The translations under genes were made by a program, and so were the position numbers. The notes beneath the pieces are model-generated. The model did not search any database, was not told the DNA's origin, and saw only the letters and a program-made list of their open reading frames with translations. Of a stretch of DNA of 64,000 nucleotides, positions 12,791-23,796 are shown piece by piece (positions within the stretch are counted from its first letter, which is position 1; each line of letters begins with the position of its first letter). This stretch comes from Rhabditoides inermis (Eukaryota > Nematoda > Chromadorea > Rhabditida > Rhabditidae), in the NCBI GenBank assembly GCA_963966185.1, contig CAWZYM010000151.1:1187501-1251500 (forward strand), in the 5' to 3' direction.

Positions 12791-13465
12791 TTGTGTGGAT
12801 TTTGTAACAAAAATTCCGTTGTGTTAAAATGTTTACCATTTTCATGTCTCTGTTATCTGCGCGGTTTTGACATTTTTTCCCACAAGTTGTGTACATAGAT
12901 ATTACACTATAGAGATATTACACTATTACAGACTTCAATATTATGAGAATTCAAAACTTCAAAACGTTTCGCAAAACCATGTTTTCGTTCACAATTTTCT
13001 CGTCTGATTCGTTCTACACATTCCATCTTTGGCTTCTCACTCTCCCACGGTCTCCTTTAACATTCTGGTCCTCTGCGATTACCATACTCTCTCTTTCGAG
13101 CGAGAGACAGAGAGAGTCGTCCTCTTCTCACCTTGTCTAATCCACCCGCGGGCCATTGAACCAGCTTGTGTGATCCGTTTGCAAGAGTGCTTACGTGCTA
13201 TTTCGATGCTCCCATTTCTCGCGTGCTCAGCAGGCTGTGTTTTCTGCGTGACCGTCCGAGCCCCTGCGGACCATTAACCATCGGACCTGTCACAGAGAGA
13301 GAGTGAGAGGGAGAGAGAGAGACGGACCATCTCTCTCCCTACCAATCCGATGGTCCGCGATGCTCACACATTGCATTTTTGATTAGCGACCTTCGTTTCA
13401 AGAGCCCATGCCGTTGATTCGAAAGCAAACACTCTTTATTTTATCGAATCAAGCGTCGAATTTCA
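12791..13465. other. Intergenic, microsatellite-rich
   Basis: No exon chain is visible. Near 13265-13360 a GCGGACCAT...CGGA word and its near reverse complement TCCGATGGTCCGC flank a GA-rich stretch, which could form a hairpin. The remainder is ordinary mixed sequence. Confidence 0.5.
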
Positions 13466-13478
13466 GGAGGTCCTGTTT

Positions 13479-13670
13479 ATGAATACGGAGACCACTCTGT
13501 TCTTTCACCTGTTTTGTCTTGTGATCGTGCCTTTTTTGCAGTGGTCGGCGGTTTGTAACCCGACCACCGGTGGTCTGATAAGAGCACTCCGAAAAGAAAC
13601 GAGGGTGGAAGAAAAAGTCAAGAGGTCCGAATCCAAAAAGAGGATCCGGGTTTCCACAAAAGGCGAATAG
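13479..13670 (+). CDS. Possible small secreted basic peptide
   Basis: A true ATG lies 13 nt behind a GAATTTCAG acceptor, the arrangement expected for a trans-spliced first exon. The 63 codons begin with a hydrophobic stretch (TLFFHLFCLVIVPFLQW) that resembles a signal peptide, followed by a strongly basic tail rich in Lys, Arg and Glu. A good donor (GTGAGTCC) begins inside the TAG stop, at 13669, so the real exon may end at 13668 and splice onward. I could not find a convincing next exon. No family is recognised. This could be a chance frame. Confidence 0.3.
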   Translation: MNTETTLFFHLFCLVIVPFLQWSAVCNPTTGGLIRALRKETRVEEKVKRSESKKRIRVSTKGE

Positions 13671-13671
13671 T

Positions 13672-14533
13672 GAGTCCAGATCGTCTAGTACGGTTCTTCT
13701 GGATCTCTTCACGACCTCTTCTCTCTTTCAAATCCAACCCTCTCCCTCTGTCAGTTGTTGATAGCACCTATCACACCTCGCTATCAAATGATTCTCTCCC
13801 ACTCACTCGCAAACCGCTTTGTCTACCTACTACCTACTGGTTCGGTGGGAACTGTTCGTACAGTACGTTCCATTCCGCTCTCATTGATATGATTGTGTTG
13901 ATAGGCAGAGTGTGTGGTCGCATGATGTCAAGTGAGTGTGGAGAGGCTAGCCGCGGGGGTTCTAGAGGAGTGACAAGCCTGTAGAAGAGGTAGGCACACA
14001 TTTCGATCGGAACTCACTCCCGCAACACGGTGCACTACACGCGACGCCGCAGCGGGTCCTTCACGCGCCTTTCTCTCTCTCTCTCTATCTCTCTCTCTCT
14101 CTCACTCTCTCTCTCTAAGTCCCCCTTCCTCTCTCCCTCTCCCCCGCCTCTCTCTCTACCATATACAGTGTGAAGTGCCGTCAACTCAAGTGCACGGTCT
14201 CCCTCTCTCAACTCCCGGAGAAATTCGAGCCGGAAGTCGATAGCAATAACACGATTCTGTGATTTTTTTTCTAAAAATTACACGCACCGCCCCCTGTTGT
14301 CACGCCCATTGTAATCCAAATATAGCCGAACACTCTGAATGGTATTGAATGGAGCAGTAATCGTGATATCCTGGATTTCATTCATTCTCCCTCCACTCTT
14401 AGAGCGTTCTAGGTCATTCGAGACCACTGTCCCCCATTCCAATACCAGTATCCTCCAAAGCGGTTAATTTCGACCGGCGGAAGGCGGCTACTGTTTACTC
14501 TGACTTACTGTTTACTGTCCACCTCCAACCTTC

Positions 14534-14579
<46 letters not shown>

Positions 14580-15863
14580 GAGATTGCGCCTGGAGGTGCG
14601 AGAGGGAGTGCGATGGCTGTTTGTTGATTCGGTTTGTTAGACGGTTCCCCGGTCCCCGGTGATCTGTCTCTCCCCGTGCATTGTTTGCACCTCTCATTGC
14701 TAGAGAGTTGTGAGGGTGCGCGAGAGAATGTACAGATATGAGAGAGCGCAGAGACGCCATACGCAAACGCCCTCAGGCTCTCTCGCACCAGATTCGAGCC
14801 GTCTCTGACAGACGTATAGCCGTGTGTCGAGATTTGTTGCATTTTCTCTCCACCATAGTTTATTCCTTTCAACCTTCCGATTCTCTGATTCTTGACCACA
14901 TTCCTGTTTTTCCCCTCTCTCGTTGGTCCGCTTAGCGCCTCCCTGAATCTCCCGTTACACAAATGTTTTCGCTCTCGAACAATGGGCTTATGTGCCCCGG
15001 CGATTCCGGGTCTGTGGTCCCGCTTCTGGGCGGTCTCTTAACCCGGCCACTCGTTGTTTGCTCCCTCCCTTTCTCGCCCCTACATCCTCAACTGCCCATA
15101 AAGAAGTGCATTCGCATTTACTCACACATCACACCCCGTCTGTAATTCCCCTGCTAGCGCGTTCAGTGGACGTCCTTGGCCCCCTCCCTCTCTCTCTTTT
15201 CCCATTCCCGAGAGTTATGGAGCGACACACACACACAAACATAATAGTAGTATGTGTGTGTGTATTTGCGTGTGTGAGTATATGTTGCTAGTGACAGGTC
15301 CTCCCACCAGCTTCCGGCTGTCTATATGACTGCCCCCACTTCAGACCAGATCCAGCCGTCATTCGAGCTCCTGCGCTTTTTCCGAGTGTTGCATTTGTAC
15401 CCGGTACTTCTTATAACATTCGAGGGCCAGCGAATCCAGTATCTCGCTTGACCGGAAGCTGTGTTCGCGCGAAAAACATTCTCGGTTGCCTTGGCGATCC
15501 TTGAAGGACCTCCGGGGTCATTTGCGCGCCCGGCCCCCCTCTCTCTATCGTATAGTGCAGTTTCCCTTTCTTTTCTGTGTCATTTGTCTAAGACACTTTC
15601 TACATCGTCCAATTCTTCTTTGATCTAATGGTCCTTCACTTTCCCGACTTCCCCCGAGGTGTGGTGACCCAACCGACTCCCATTTGCTCCCGGCAACACC
15701 AAGAATTCGGGGTCGCCACAGCCACACATTAGCATACCAGTAACATTATCATTCTCACTTCGCTTCCTTGCAACTGTTCGTGACTTATCTCCTCGTCTCG
15801 GTTGTTGTTGCATTGTGTCAAGTGTCGCTCTTTTCAGACCCCGCCCCCTCGCCCCGCAACACT
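13672..15863. other. Long intergenic stretch upstream of the 136-aa gene
   Basis: About 2.2 kb with no supported exons. It holds CT-rich microsatellites near 14065-14150, a GA run at 14530-14582 and a short CA/GT-rich patch around 15224-15275. It may contain the promoter of the gene starting at 15864; a TCTTTTCAG acceptor sits about 27 nt before that start codon. Confidence 0.45.
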
Positions 15864-17077
15864 ATGGGCCAGGAGAGAGAGGTGAACCTGCCGCAACTAT
15901 TCAGCGACGTATCCCGGACTGTGTCAGGAATCAGGTATGCTCACCTTGTTTACTTACCTGTTTACCTGTTTACTTACCTGTTTACCTGTTTACTTACCTG
16001 TTTACCTGTTTACCTCTCCGTGCTGCAGGAACATTCTCGGCGCGGAGAACAGCGGACCAACGATGACGGAAGCGGCTGGAGAGGCTGCCGGTGAGTGCTG
16101 TTCTGCTATTTCTAAAACCGTCATTCAATAATGAATACCATCATTCTCTTTCCAGGCGCGGCCGGGCGCTCCGGTCTTCTCGACAACGTCTGTTTCAAGG
16201 CGTGCGGTATGGAGGACATTCAATTCGCAGCTAGGGTGAGACTTGTTTGTTTACATTATTTTTAATGATCCATTTTAGAGTAAATACCTTATTAGGGTGA
16301 GACTGCATTTTCACATTTTGATTTTTTTTGTTTCCTAGGCCACTGAAGTCGACAAACCCCATAACCGAAAATAGTGTTGCCCCCCGCAACAATCCATATT
16401 CACTGACCACTGCCTCCCCCATTGAGTCAGCCAATGAAAAGAAGGGGAAGAATGAAGGAACCCGCGCGAATTGAAAGGACCCGGTCCGGTTGGCGTAGTA
16501 TAATGATCAACATCATCCAAACCATCGCATGTATCGAATTTCAGAATAAATCATTTCGCATGAATAAGGAATCAAAACAAATACTTCACAACATATAAAT
16601 ACCCCTTGCAGTCAGTTGGTTCATTCATCATCTTTCAAAACATAGCAAAACTGAATCAATCCCACAATTTTCATTGCGAATTCCTGTGTGCAGTCGGCTG
16701 GTTCTGTATTCCATCATTTCATTTCCTGAACCAATTCAACCTAATAACGAAGTCCCTTTCAGTCAGCCGGGGAGATGCTGATCACGATGCGCATGTGCCT
16801 CCTCATAGGGACCATCGTATCCGTCATATGCCTCGTAGCACTCACTGCCACCATGGTACGCTCTCTCTCCCCTCTCTCTCTACCTCCCTCTCTCTCCCCC
16901 TCTCTCTCTCTCTCTCATCACCTTGAAAATTGTACGGATAAAGGATTGCATAAGATCCAAATCTTCTTGCAGGTGTACCTGGTGTGTCGCCGCAACCCTC
17001 CCGGTCCAATGAAGCTGCCGCATCTCATCAACGATCTGTTCCCCTCCAAGCAGACATCCAAGGAAGACTCACAATAG
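15864..17077 (+). CDS. Small single-pass membrane protein, family not recognised
   Basis: Five exons (15864-15934, 16029-16090, 16156-16235, 16763-16855, 16973-17077) join in phase to give 136 residues. The start was chosen because GCTCTTTTCAG, a likely trans-splice acceptor, lies just upstream and no ATG precedes it in frame. The N-terminal 75 residues are polar with a short Ala/Gly/Glu segment. One hydrophobic helix (about residues 82-105, with LLIGTIVSVICLVALTATMV) is followed by Cys-Arg-Arg and a 30-residue tail rich in Pro, Lys and Ser. With no cleavable signal, either topology is possible. The protein begins Met-Gly, but myristoylation is not clearly predicted. AATAAA lies near 17248. 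The gene converges on the TADA1-like gene. I do not recognise a family. Confidence 0.75.
15945..16018 (+). repeat. Pyrimidine minisatellite in intron 1
   Basis: Alternating TTTACCTG and TTTACTTACCTG words repeat about nine times directly upstream of the exon-2 acceptor. It makes most of this 94-nt intron a degenerate tandem array. Confidence 0.8.
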
Positions 17078-17512
17078 ACTCCCTTTCTCCAATGATTCCC
17101 CTCCCCCGACATACTGGTATCCTCTTCCAGTCTCCGCACTTAGCTCCTAGTCCCTGTTTAATACTGCCTTCGAACGAATCACCCATTGGCATAATAAGTT
17201 ATGATGAACAAATAATATTGTATAAAGACTGTTACTTGAAGAAAGTAATAAACCATTTACATAAACATATAATATCGCGAACATTCAACAAACAACAACG
17301 ATCATAAAGATTCACATAAACACCATATTGCTAACAGCTCTCGTAAACCTGCGGTGGCAATGAGACCTATAGTGTAAGGGTAACGGGGACAAACAATATG
17401 ACAATCAACGCGACAGTAATATGTACCTAATCACTTGATTCAAGATAAACATTCTGATTCCGATAATACCTAGTCAGATCTCGAGGTAGCTTATGTACAG
17501 AGACAAACACCA
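17078..17512. other. Convergent 3' flanks
   Basis: Holds the 3' UTR of the plus-strand 136-aa gene (AATAAA near 17248) and the 3' end of the minus-strand TADA1-like gene. No coding exon is visible. Confidence 0.6.
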
Positions 17513-20500
17513 TCACTCCATTCGCCCATTGCCATTCACAGCTGTTGCGTTGGCTGCTGCTGTCGTCCCTCGTTCCTTCCTCATCCGAACCGCCTCCATT
17601 ATGTGCAGCAGCTTCTCCCTCGCCCAGTCGCCCTCGCTCGCAGCTGACAGACGGTAGCTGCGCATCTGAAATCAATCACCCGAATATCACGCACATTATC
17701 TGCGCAGTAAACAATTTGTGGGTATTGCGCATTGCGCATTGGATACGTGACACGTGATGGCAATAGTGGACGAAAGTAGAAAAGCTATAGCTACTGTCTG
17801 GAAAAGTTTTTAAGGACCTGCTTTGAAGCGCATCTTCACATTATGATCAGAACACATGGAATGCGATGACAACAACTAAAAGGACTAACACCACCGACTA
17901 TATACCGTATCGAAAACGCTACCAACCCTATACCGTAACCGCCACCCACCCACCTTGAGCAGGTCGACAAAGTCCCTGTGTGTGACGACGGTCGGATTGC
18001 GCGTCTGCAACAGCCGCATCTCATCCGTCCCCACCATACTGAAAGCGAAACTTTTACAATTGATACGGTAATACTTTATAAAACAACAATCAACACAACC
18101 AAATGGTACAGTGTATATAAAATGCCGATTGTAACCAATGTAATAAATGTAATTCGATATACAACCACTGACTGAAACATATCCAAGGCAAAACACTGTC
18201 ACAATTTAAATTGAAAACATTAATTCACTATTCAAGCTGTGCTTGTAAAACTATTAAACTACTTTTCAGTTATCCGGTGTAGTTTTGACAATGAAACATA
18301 CTTGCAAAATATCAATATCAATATAAAATGGGGCCTATGTCAGAACGATAGTTTCCCTCTGTCTGGCTTGCAATTCGAAATACCATGCTCTACCCGTCTG
18401 TCTCTATTGTTTTGAGCGCTATTGCCACTAAATGACTCTCAGAACTGACAACCATAAGTAGGGACGGACACGTGATTTACAAAAGTCATCACTGAGAGTC
18501 TCTAGGTATGACTGACACTGGCTTGGCTCCAAAGTTGCGGAGGAAGCCGGCGGCGGTGACATGGTGCGTGCGACGGAGACGGACAGCGTCCTCGATCACG
18601 TTCTTCAACATGAACTGCAACAAGGGGGAAGTCACTCTCCTATCCTCTCTCTCTCCCTGTTACTCTCTCTCTCTCTCACTCACTCCCTCTCTATCCCATC
18701 CTCTCTCTCTCTCTCTCCTCCCCTCTCACCCTGACAGCCTCGTTGATCTTCTCCCCACAGTGGGCATCGATGTTCTCGTATCCGTTTTCATACGCAGACA
18801 GACACAGACGGGCGTTCAGGGTGGGAATGTCGGGCAGCCAGTGCTAAAATACATAACAATGATAACAATACAAACAGTTCCTTTTATGTTTCATCACACC
18901 TATTACTTACGCATCATATCCACGACCACCACCCACAGCAAACATTTGATCTCAACAATCACCAATATTATATATACTTCCAAGAACATTTCATCGATAA
19001 TGTATAATGATATAATATGTATAATGATAATAATATATGGGCAAACGTTATCAAATACGTAATACACCACTATAAGTCCGACCTGTCTCTTGTGCCCGTC
19101 CTCCTTGTCCGTCTCCTCCTCTGCTCCGGTCCCTCTCCTCTCTCCCTCCTCCTCCTCCCCTTCCATCCTCGTCAGTATCCGCCGCCGTGCCTCTCCGTCA
19201 ATCTCCATCTGCAAATTACGTTCCTGTTCTATGAGAATATATTATATTGCAACGTAAAATTTTATTTCACAAGCTGATACTACGTTTCCCAAGTAATACA
19301 CAATCTGTACCGCCGACTTTGTGATAATGGAAATGGAACACTGCAATTCTAAACACTAATATAAGATATTTGAAGTTTCTCATGAAATATGTCACTAAAA
19401 ACGATTTCGATATAATCAATACATTACTCGAGTTCTAAAGAGTTCTCTTTTACAGAATGCGAATAACTATTATATATCACTCTCTCACGTACACTCACCC
19501 CGACTCTCAATCTCCCCCCCCCTTTCTCTCTCCCTCCCTCTCCCTCCTTCTCTCCCTCTCCCCCACCCACCCTGCACTCGTTGACCGTCTTCATGATCAC
19601 GTAGTTGTGTGCGGCCAGACACGATGGTGGAAGGATCTGAAAGGGCACGAATTCGAAGATTGTAGCACTCTCGTAATACTAGAATCTAGAATATAGAATA
19701 CTATGCTTCACAATTTTACAAAACAGACTCACTGTTGAATTCATACAAATGAAACGGTAGTGTGGGTGTGTGGCAGCAAATATGTTAATTTCAGATAAGG
19801 TTACATTGAAATCACATATACGCTTCATCTCTGACCTAACCACACATTATAGTTACAATATGAATTAATTAGCCTTTTATTGTCTCCATCCAAAAATACT
19901 GTAAACGAACAACAGAAAAAAGTTGCTTTGAATAATCGTTGATTTCCTTAATTGAAATACGGTTAGTTCAGTCTCAAACGATTGCAAGACATTTTGCGAA
20001 ACACAAGACATTTCGAGAATAGCTTGAACATCGCATTCGTTTCTCGAAACATTTTGCACTCTCTCCACCACCCTACACATTTCATTCTGTACCTGTCATG
20101 ATTTGATTTGATTAACGACGACTACTCAGAATCTACTGCCCCTTCTGCCTACCTCGTGCACCTCCTTGTCCATGTGGTTGAAGGTGATCAGGCCGCGGAG
20201 GAACGAGCGCAGCAGCACTGTGTACCTACAACACACTCATTCACTCTCTTTTCTCTGTAGCTTTCTTATTCTGGCCTCTCATGCTTCTTTATCTATTCAC
20301 TCCCACTATGCAACCCCTGTTCCACACGACAACCATGACAGGCATAGGGTCACCACTCTCCCTCCCCCTCCTCTCATGCTCCCTTTCATCAACCCCCCTA
20401 TATCACTAACATGGAAGACACTGTCAGATAACATCCCGTCCACCTCCCATGCTTCTGTAAACTACAATCATGGATAGCACTGCCAGCTCCCCCTCCCTCT

Positions 20501-22139
20501 CCGCACCTCTCATGTTGCCTCTGCGTGCAGTGCTTGCCCATCTCCGTCCACGCGGCGCCGCACATCCGGATGCAGTCCTGATCCGCCCGGAACATGTTCA
20601 GCTGATACCTGCAACAACATAACCTTGTTACTTTCGACTTACCGTATGTAGCTAAGATCTGCATGCGGTGAGTTCACTTTTTTCACAGTTTATGTTATGT
20701 TTCACCTGGTATTTACATACTAATCATAATATGTAAATAATAATCTAAGCTTCTCACTCACTGAATACCACGTAAATTTGCGCAACACATGTTTTCTGTA
20801 GGTTTCACTATTTTTACATAATGGCTTTCAGAATTTCACCCAATGTGTCTAGTCGTCTACGTGTCCTCGAAATAAGTTTGCTCAGTCTACCCGACCCCTT
20901 CCTTGCCATCGACTCACCCCTTGGGTTGGGTGTGTTCCAAGTGGAATCCGGTCGAGTCGAAGAGAGACGCGATGATGCGCCTCTTGTCAGCATACTGCAA
21001 GAGGGGCGATTTGAGAGGGCACATACGACATCTTATTTGGTACCATTTCTTGAAGAAGTTGAGTTAAAAGGCACTAGACTCAGACTAGCGTACCTGCGGC
21101 ATGCTCTTGAGTACATCGTAGCCGCTCGGTGGTCCCTTTCGCGGAGACACAGGCCGCTTCTGCCCCGCACACGCTTTCGGAACGACCTGAAAACAAAGTG
21201 TTCACATCTTTTGCAATATATCCTGTCTCACATATACATTAAATTTTGATACCTAAAAAAAGTATTTACGTTTCACACAGAAATCAAAATCTTTTCAACA
21301 CTCATATTGCAATACAGATTACAACGCTTGATTTCTTTTGGAACTACCAATTTCCAACCTTTATGAATACGCTTTGCACCCAAAACCCCCAGTCACTACT
21401 CTCAGAACAATGCACACTTTCCCATTACACACTTGCCCTCCCCACCCACCATTCCGCTCTGCACGAGTCGCCTGACCACCTCGAAGGCCGAGTCGGCGCC
21501 GCTCACGAAAGGACTTCCTCCCCCTCCCACTCCCTCTCCATTCACTCCCAGCAGGGACAGCGCCGCGCCACCACTACCCGGTGACATCAACTCCTGCAAG
21601 CATCATCTCGTCCATTTGAAATACGCTTCACGCAACTCACAAAACAACTCAAAGCAATCGTGATAAGCAATGCATCGTGACTCGTGACTGGTTCATAGTT
21701 CGTATAAAACTTGTACAAGCATAATATCATCCATATGAAAATACGCATTATGCAATCCAAAAACAGCTCAACGCAATGGAAAACTGAATGGATTCATGGA
21801 CGTAGTAGATGTTAACAATCCGCACCTTCCCGGCTCGCTCCCTGTCCGCCTGGTTGGCCTGCCGGCGACGCGGCTGCACTCGACGGAAACCCACCGAGGG
21901 AGGCTGAATCAGAGACATACAATAGTATCACTGATCTGCCAAGACAGTAACACGGCTATATGTATCAAGCATCTATAGATTGTAAAACAATTAAAATATG
22001 CAAACCTTGTCGCCGGAAGTGGCTGCATTCTCTGTCGCCGCACTTGTTCCCGGCTGATCATCCGCCTGCAACCAGACATCATAATCCCTGCGCACTTGTA
22101 ATCTCTCACCATTCAATGAGGTCGGTATGGTAATCAGAA

Positions 22140-22176
<37 letters not shown>

Positions 22177-23328
22177 CCCACTCACCACACTGCCATCACT
22201 GACATGGGTGGATGCGAGCGACCTGGTCTCATCCTCGTCCACCGGCGGCGCCGTGTCTTCTGTGTCCACCACCAGAGGCTCCTGCCTGTGCAGCGGCCGA
22301 CGCGGCGGAACGCGCCTCACTGGCTGCGGCTTATCCACCACAGCTTCCTCCTTCTTCTGAGGCTGACTCGCCTGACCTGACGTCTCCTGCTTCTCTGCCA
22401 CACTCTCCTGCTCCGCTTTCTTGGCAGGACTCTTCGAGGGTGGCACGCGTTTCACTGCAGGTCTCGCTGTCTCCTTCTTCTCTGCAGCTTCTGCATGCTT
22501 CTCCACTCGTTCCTCTGCCTTTCTCTTCCGCGTCCTCCTCTCAGTCGGCGCAGGCTTCTTAGTTGCCTCATCGTTCTCCTTTGCCACCTCCTCCTCCTCC
22601 TTCTCCTTCACTTCCATCGGCTGCGGTACTGGCTGCTTCTCCTTCTCCACAATCTTCGACGTACTCGCATGCGCGTCTCCGTTCTCTTCCGGCTGCTCCT
22701 TCTCCCTCTGCTCCACGCTCCTCTCCTCCTCCTTATCCTTCCCACCCCTTCTCCTCTCCTCTCTCGACTCCGACTGCCGCAGACTACTCTCCTCTGACTG
22801 TCTGCTGCTGCTCTGCTTGTCTGGACTCTCGTGGCTTTCATCCGTCTCGTATCCCTCCCACCGTCGTCTCTTCTTGAACGGTATGTGCCAGTCGTGCTCC
22901 TTGTGCCCGCCACCGAACATGTTCAGAGCCTGAAACAATCGATAGCTGAATAATCAATGAATCGATAAATGACCGCCCACCTCCTTGTCGGCATCGTCCT
23001 CCTGGGCGACCCTGGCGAGGAGGGTCTCGACAGACACCCTCCTGTCCTCCTTGCGTATGCCGCCGGGACTTCCTCGGAGGAACATCTTCATCCTCTCCCT
23101 CCTGTCCTCGCCCACCGGACTGGGACTGGGCTTGAAGGGGCTCTTGCGCACACTGCACGACCGGGACGAGGCGGGGCTCTTCAGGCTCCTGGCGGGGGAG
23201 GGGGACGTCATCCGGTCGTCCTTCTGCTGCCTCGCACCTCGGGGCGAGCGGCTCGTCGTTTTCTTGGCGGCTGCTGTGCGCATCTGACGTCGCGTCCGCG
23301 GACTGATCTCCTCCTCTTCTGATGACAT
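17513..23328 (-). CDS. TADA1/Ada1-like SAGA subunit with long N-terminal extension
   Basis: Fifteen exons in phase (23328-22981, 22929-22186, 22065-22006, 21903-21826, 21593-21450, 21186-21094, 20994-20918, 20608-20507, 20225-20153, 19636-19571, 19208-19083, 18843-18730, 18614-18493, 18038-17954, 17665-17513) encode 794 residues. The C-terminal ~280 residues follow the TADA1 order: a helical segment with LRSFLRGLITFNHMDKEVHE then AHNYVIMKTVNE, a block with LNARLCLSAYENG and AGFLRNFGAKP, and a final PTVVTHRDFVDLL block. TADA1/Ada1 is a histone-fold subunit of the SAGA coactivator in the nucleus. Residues 1-490 are disordered, rich in Ser, Arg, Lys and Glu with basic SPxR/K motifs; I recognise no domain there. 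The start codon directly follows CTCTTCCAG. The donor of exon 13 (GTGATG) is the least certain junction. Probable third gene of an operon. Confidence 0.7.
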
Positions 23329-23796
23329 CTGGAAGAGTTTGGTGAACAATCAATGCTGATTACTGATAATCAATAACTATAGGAGTGTGGGTGACAGATA
23401 TTTCAAAGCTTCAGAACTTCTTTCAATGACCATTCCACAGAACCATAAAATTTAGATAAACATTTATTCATAACTTGAAAAAGTAATGCAAAGATAAGCA
23501 CAGGAGACGTAACACATTTTCATAGACCAGCTCTCTACACTCAAGAATGGGATCAGAATTATCAATCAAGCTCTCTGAATATTATATCGCACGAATACAT
23601 ATGAATCTTCCTTCACAAACTATTCCCAAAATGACAACTACATCACGCCGTGACACACAAGAAAATTGTGGCAAAATCAGAATATCGAAAATGCACGAAA
23701 AAGAAAAGAGACAGAGGCAGCGGACAGAAAAGGCGGTTGTAAGTAAGTGGTCCTAGTCTCTCTACAGAATCAGAATCCAGCATCAGACGACGTGGT
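23329..23796 (-). other. GAPVD1 3' UTR and intercistronic gap
   Basis: On the minus strand the GAPVD1 stop at 23797 is followed by a UTR with AATAAA at 23468-23463, then about 115 nt to the CTCTTCCAG acceptor touching the next start codon at 23328. This spacing matches polycistronic nematode pre-mRNAs resolved by trans-splicing. Confidence 0.55.

Noticed and set aside
13029..13277. 82-codon forward frame near 13.1 kb
   Set aside because: No acceptor, donor or domain, and a composition like the surrounding intergenic DNA.
15768..15863. Signal-peptide-like extension upstream of the 136-aa protein (LFVTYLLVSVVVALCQ)
   Set aside because: The frame has no ATG before it, only TTG, and a TCTTTTCAG acceptor separates it from the ATG at 15864. 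It looks like outron sequence.
22127..22933. Long Ser/Leu-rich forward frames opposite the TADA1-like exon 2
   Set aside because: They mirror the Glu/Lys/Arg-rich coding exon on the minus strand and lack splice signals.
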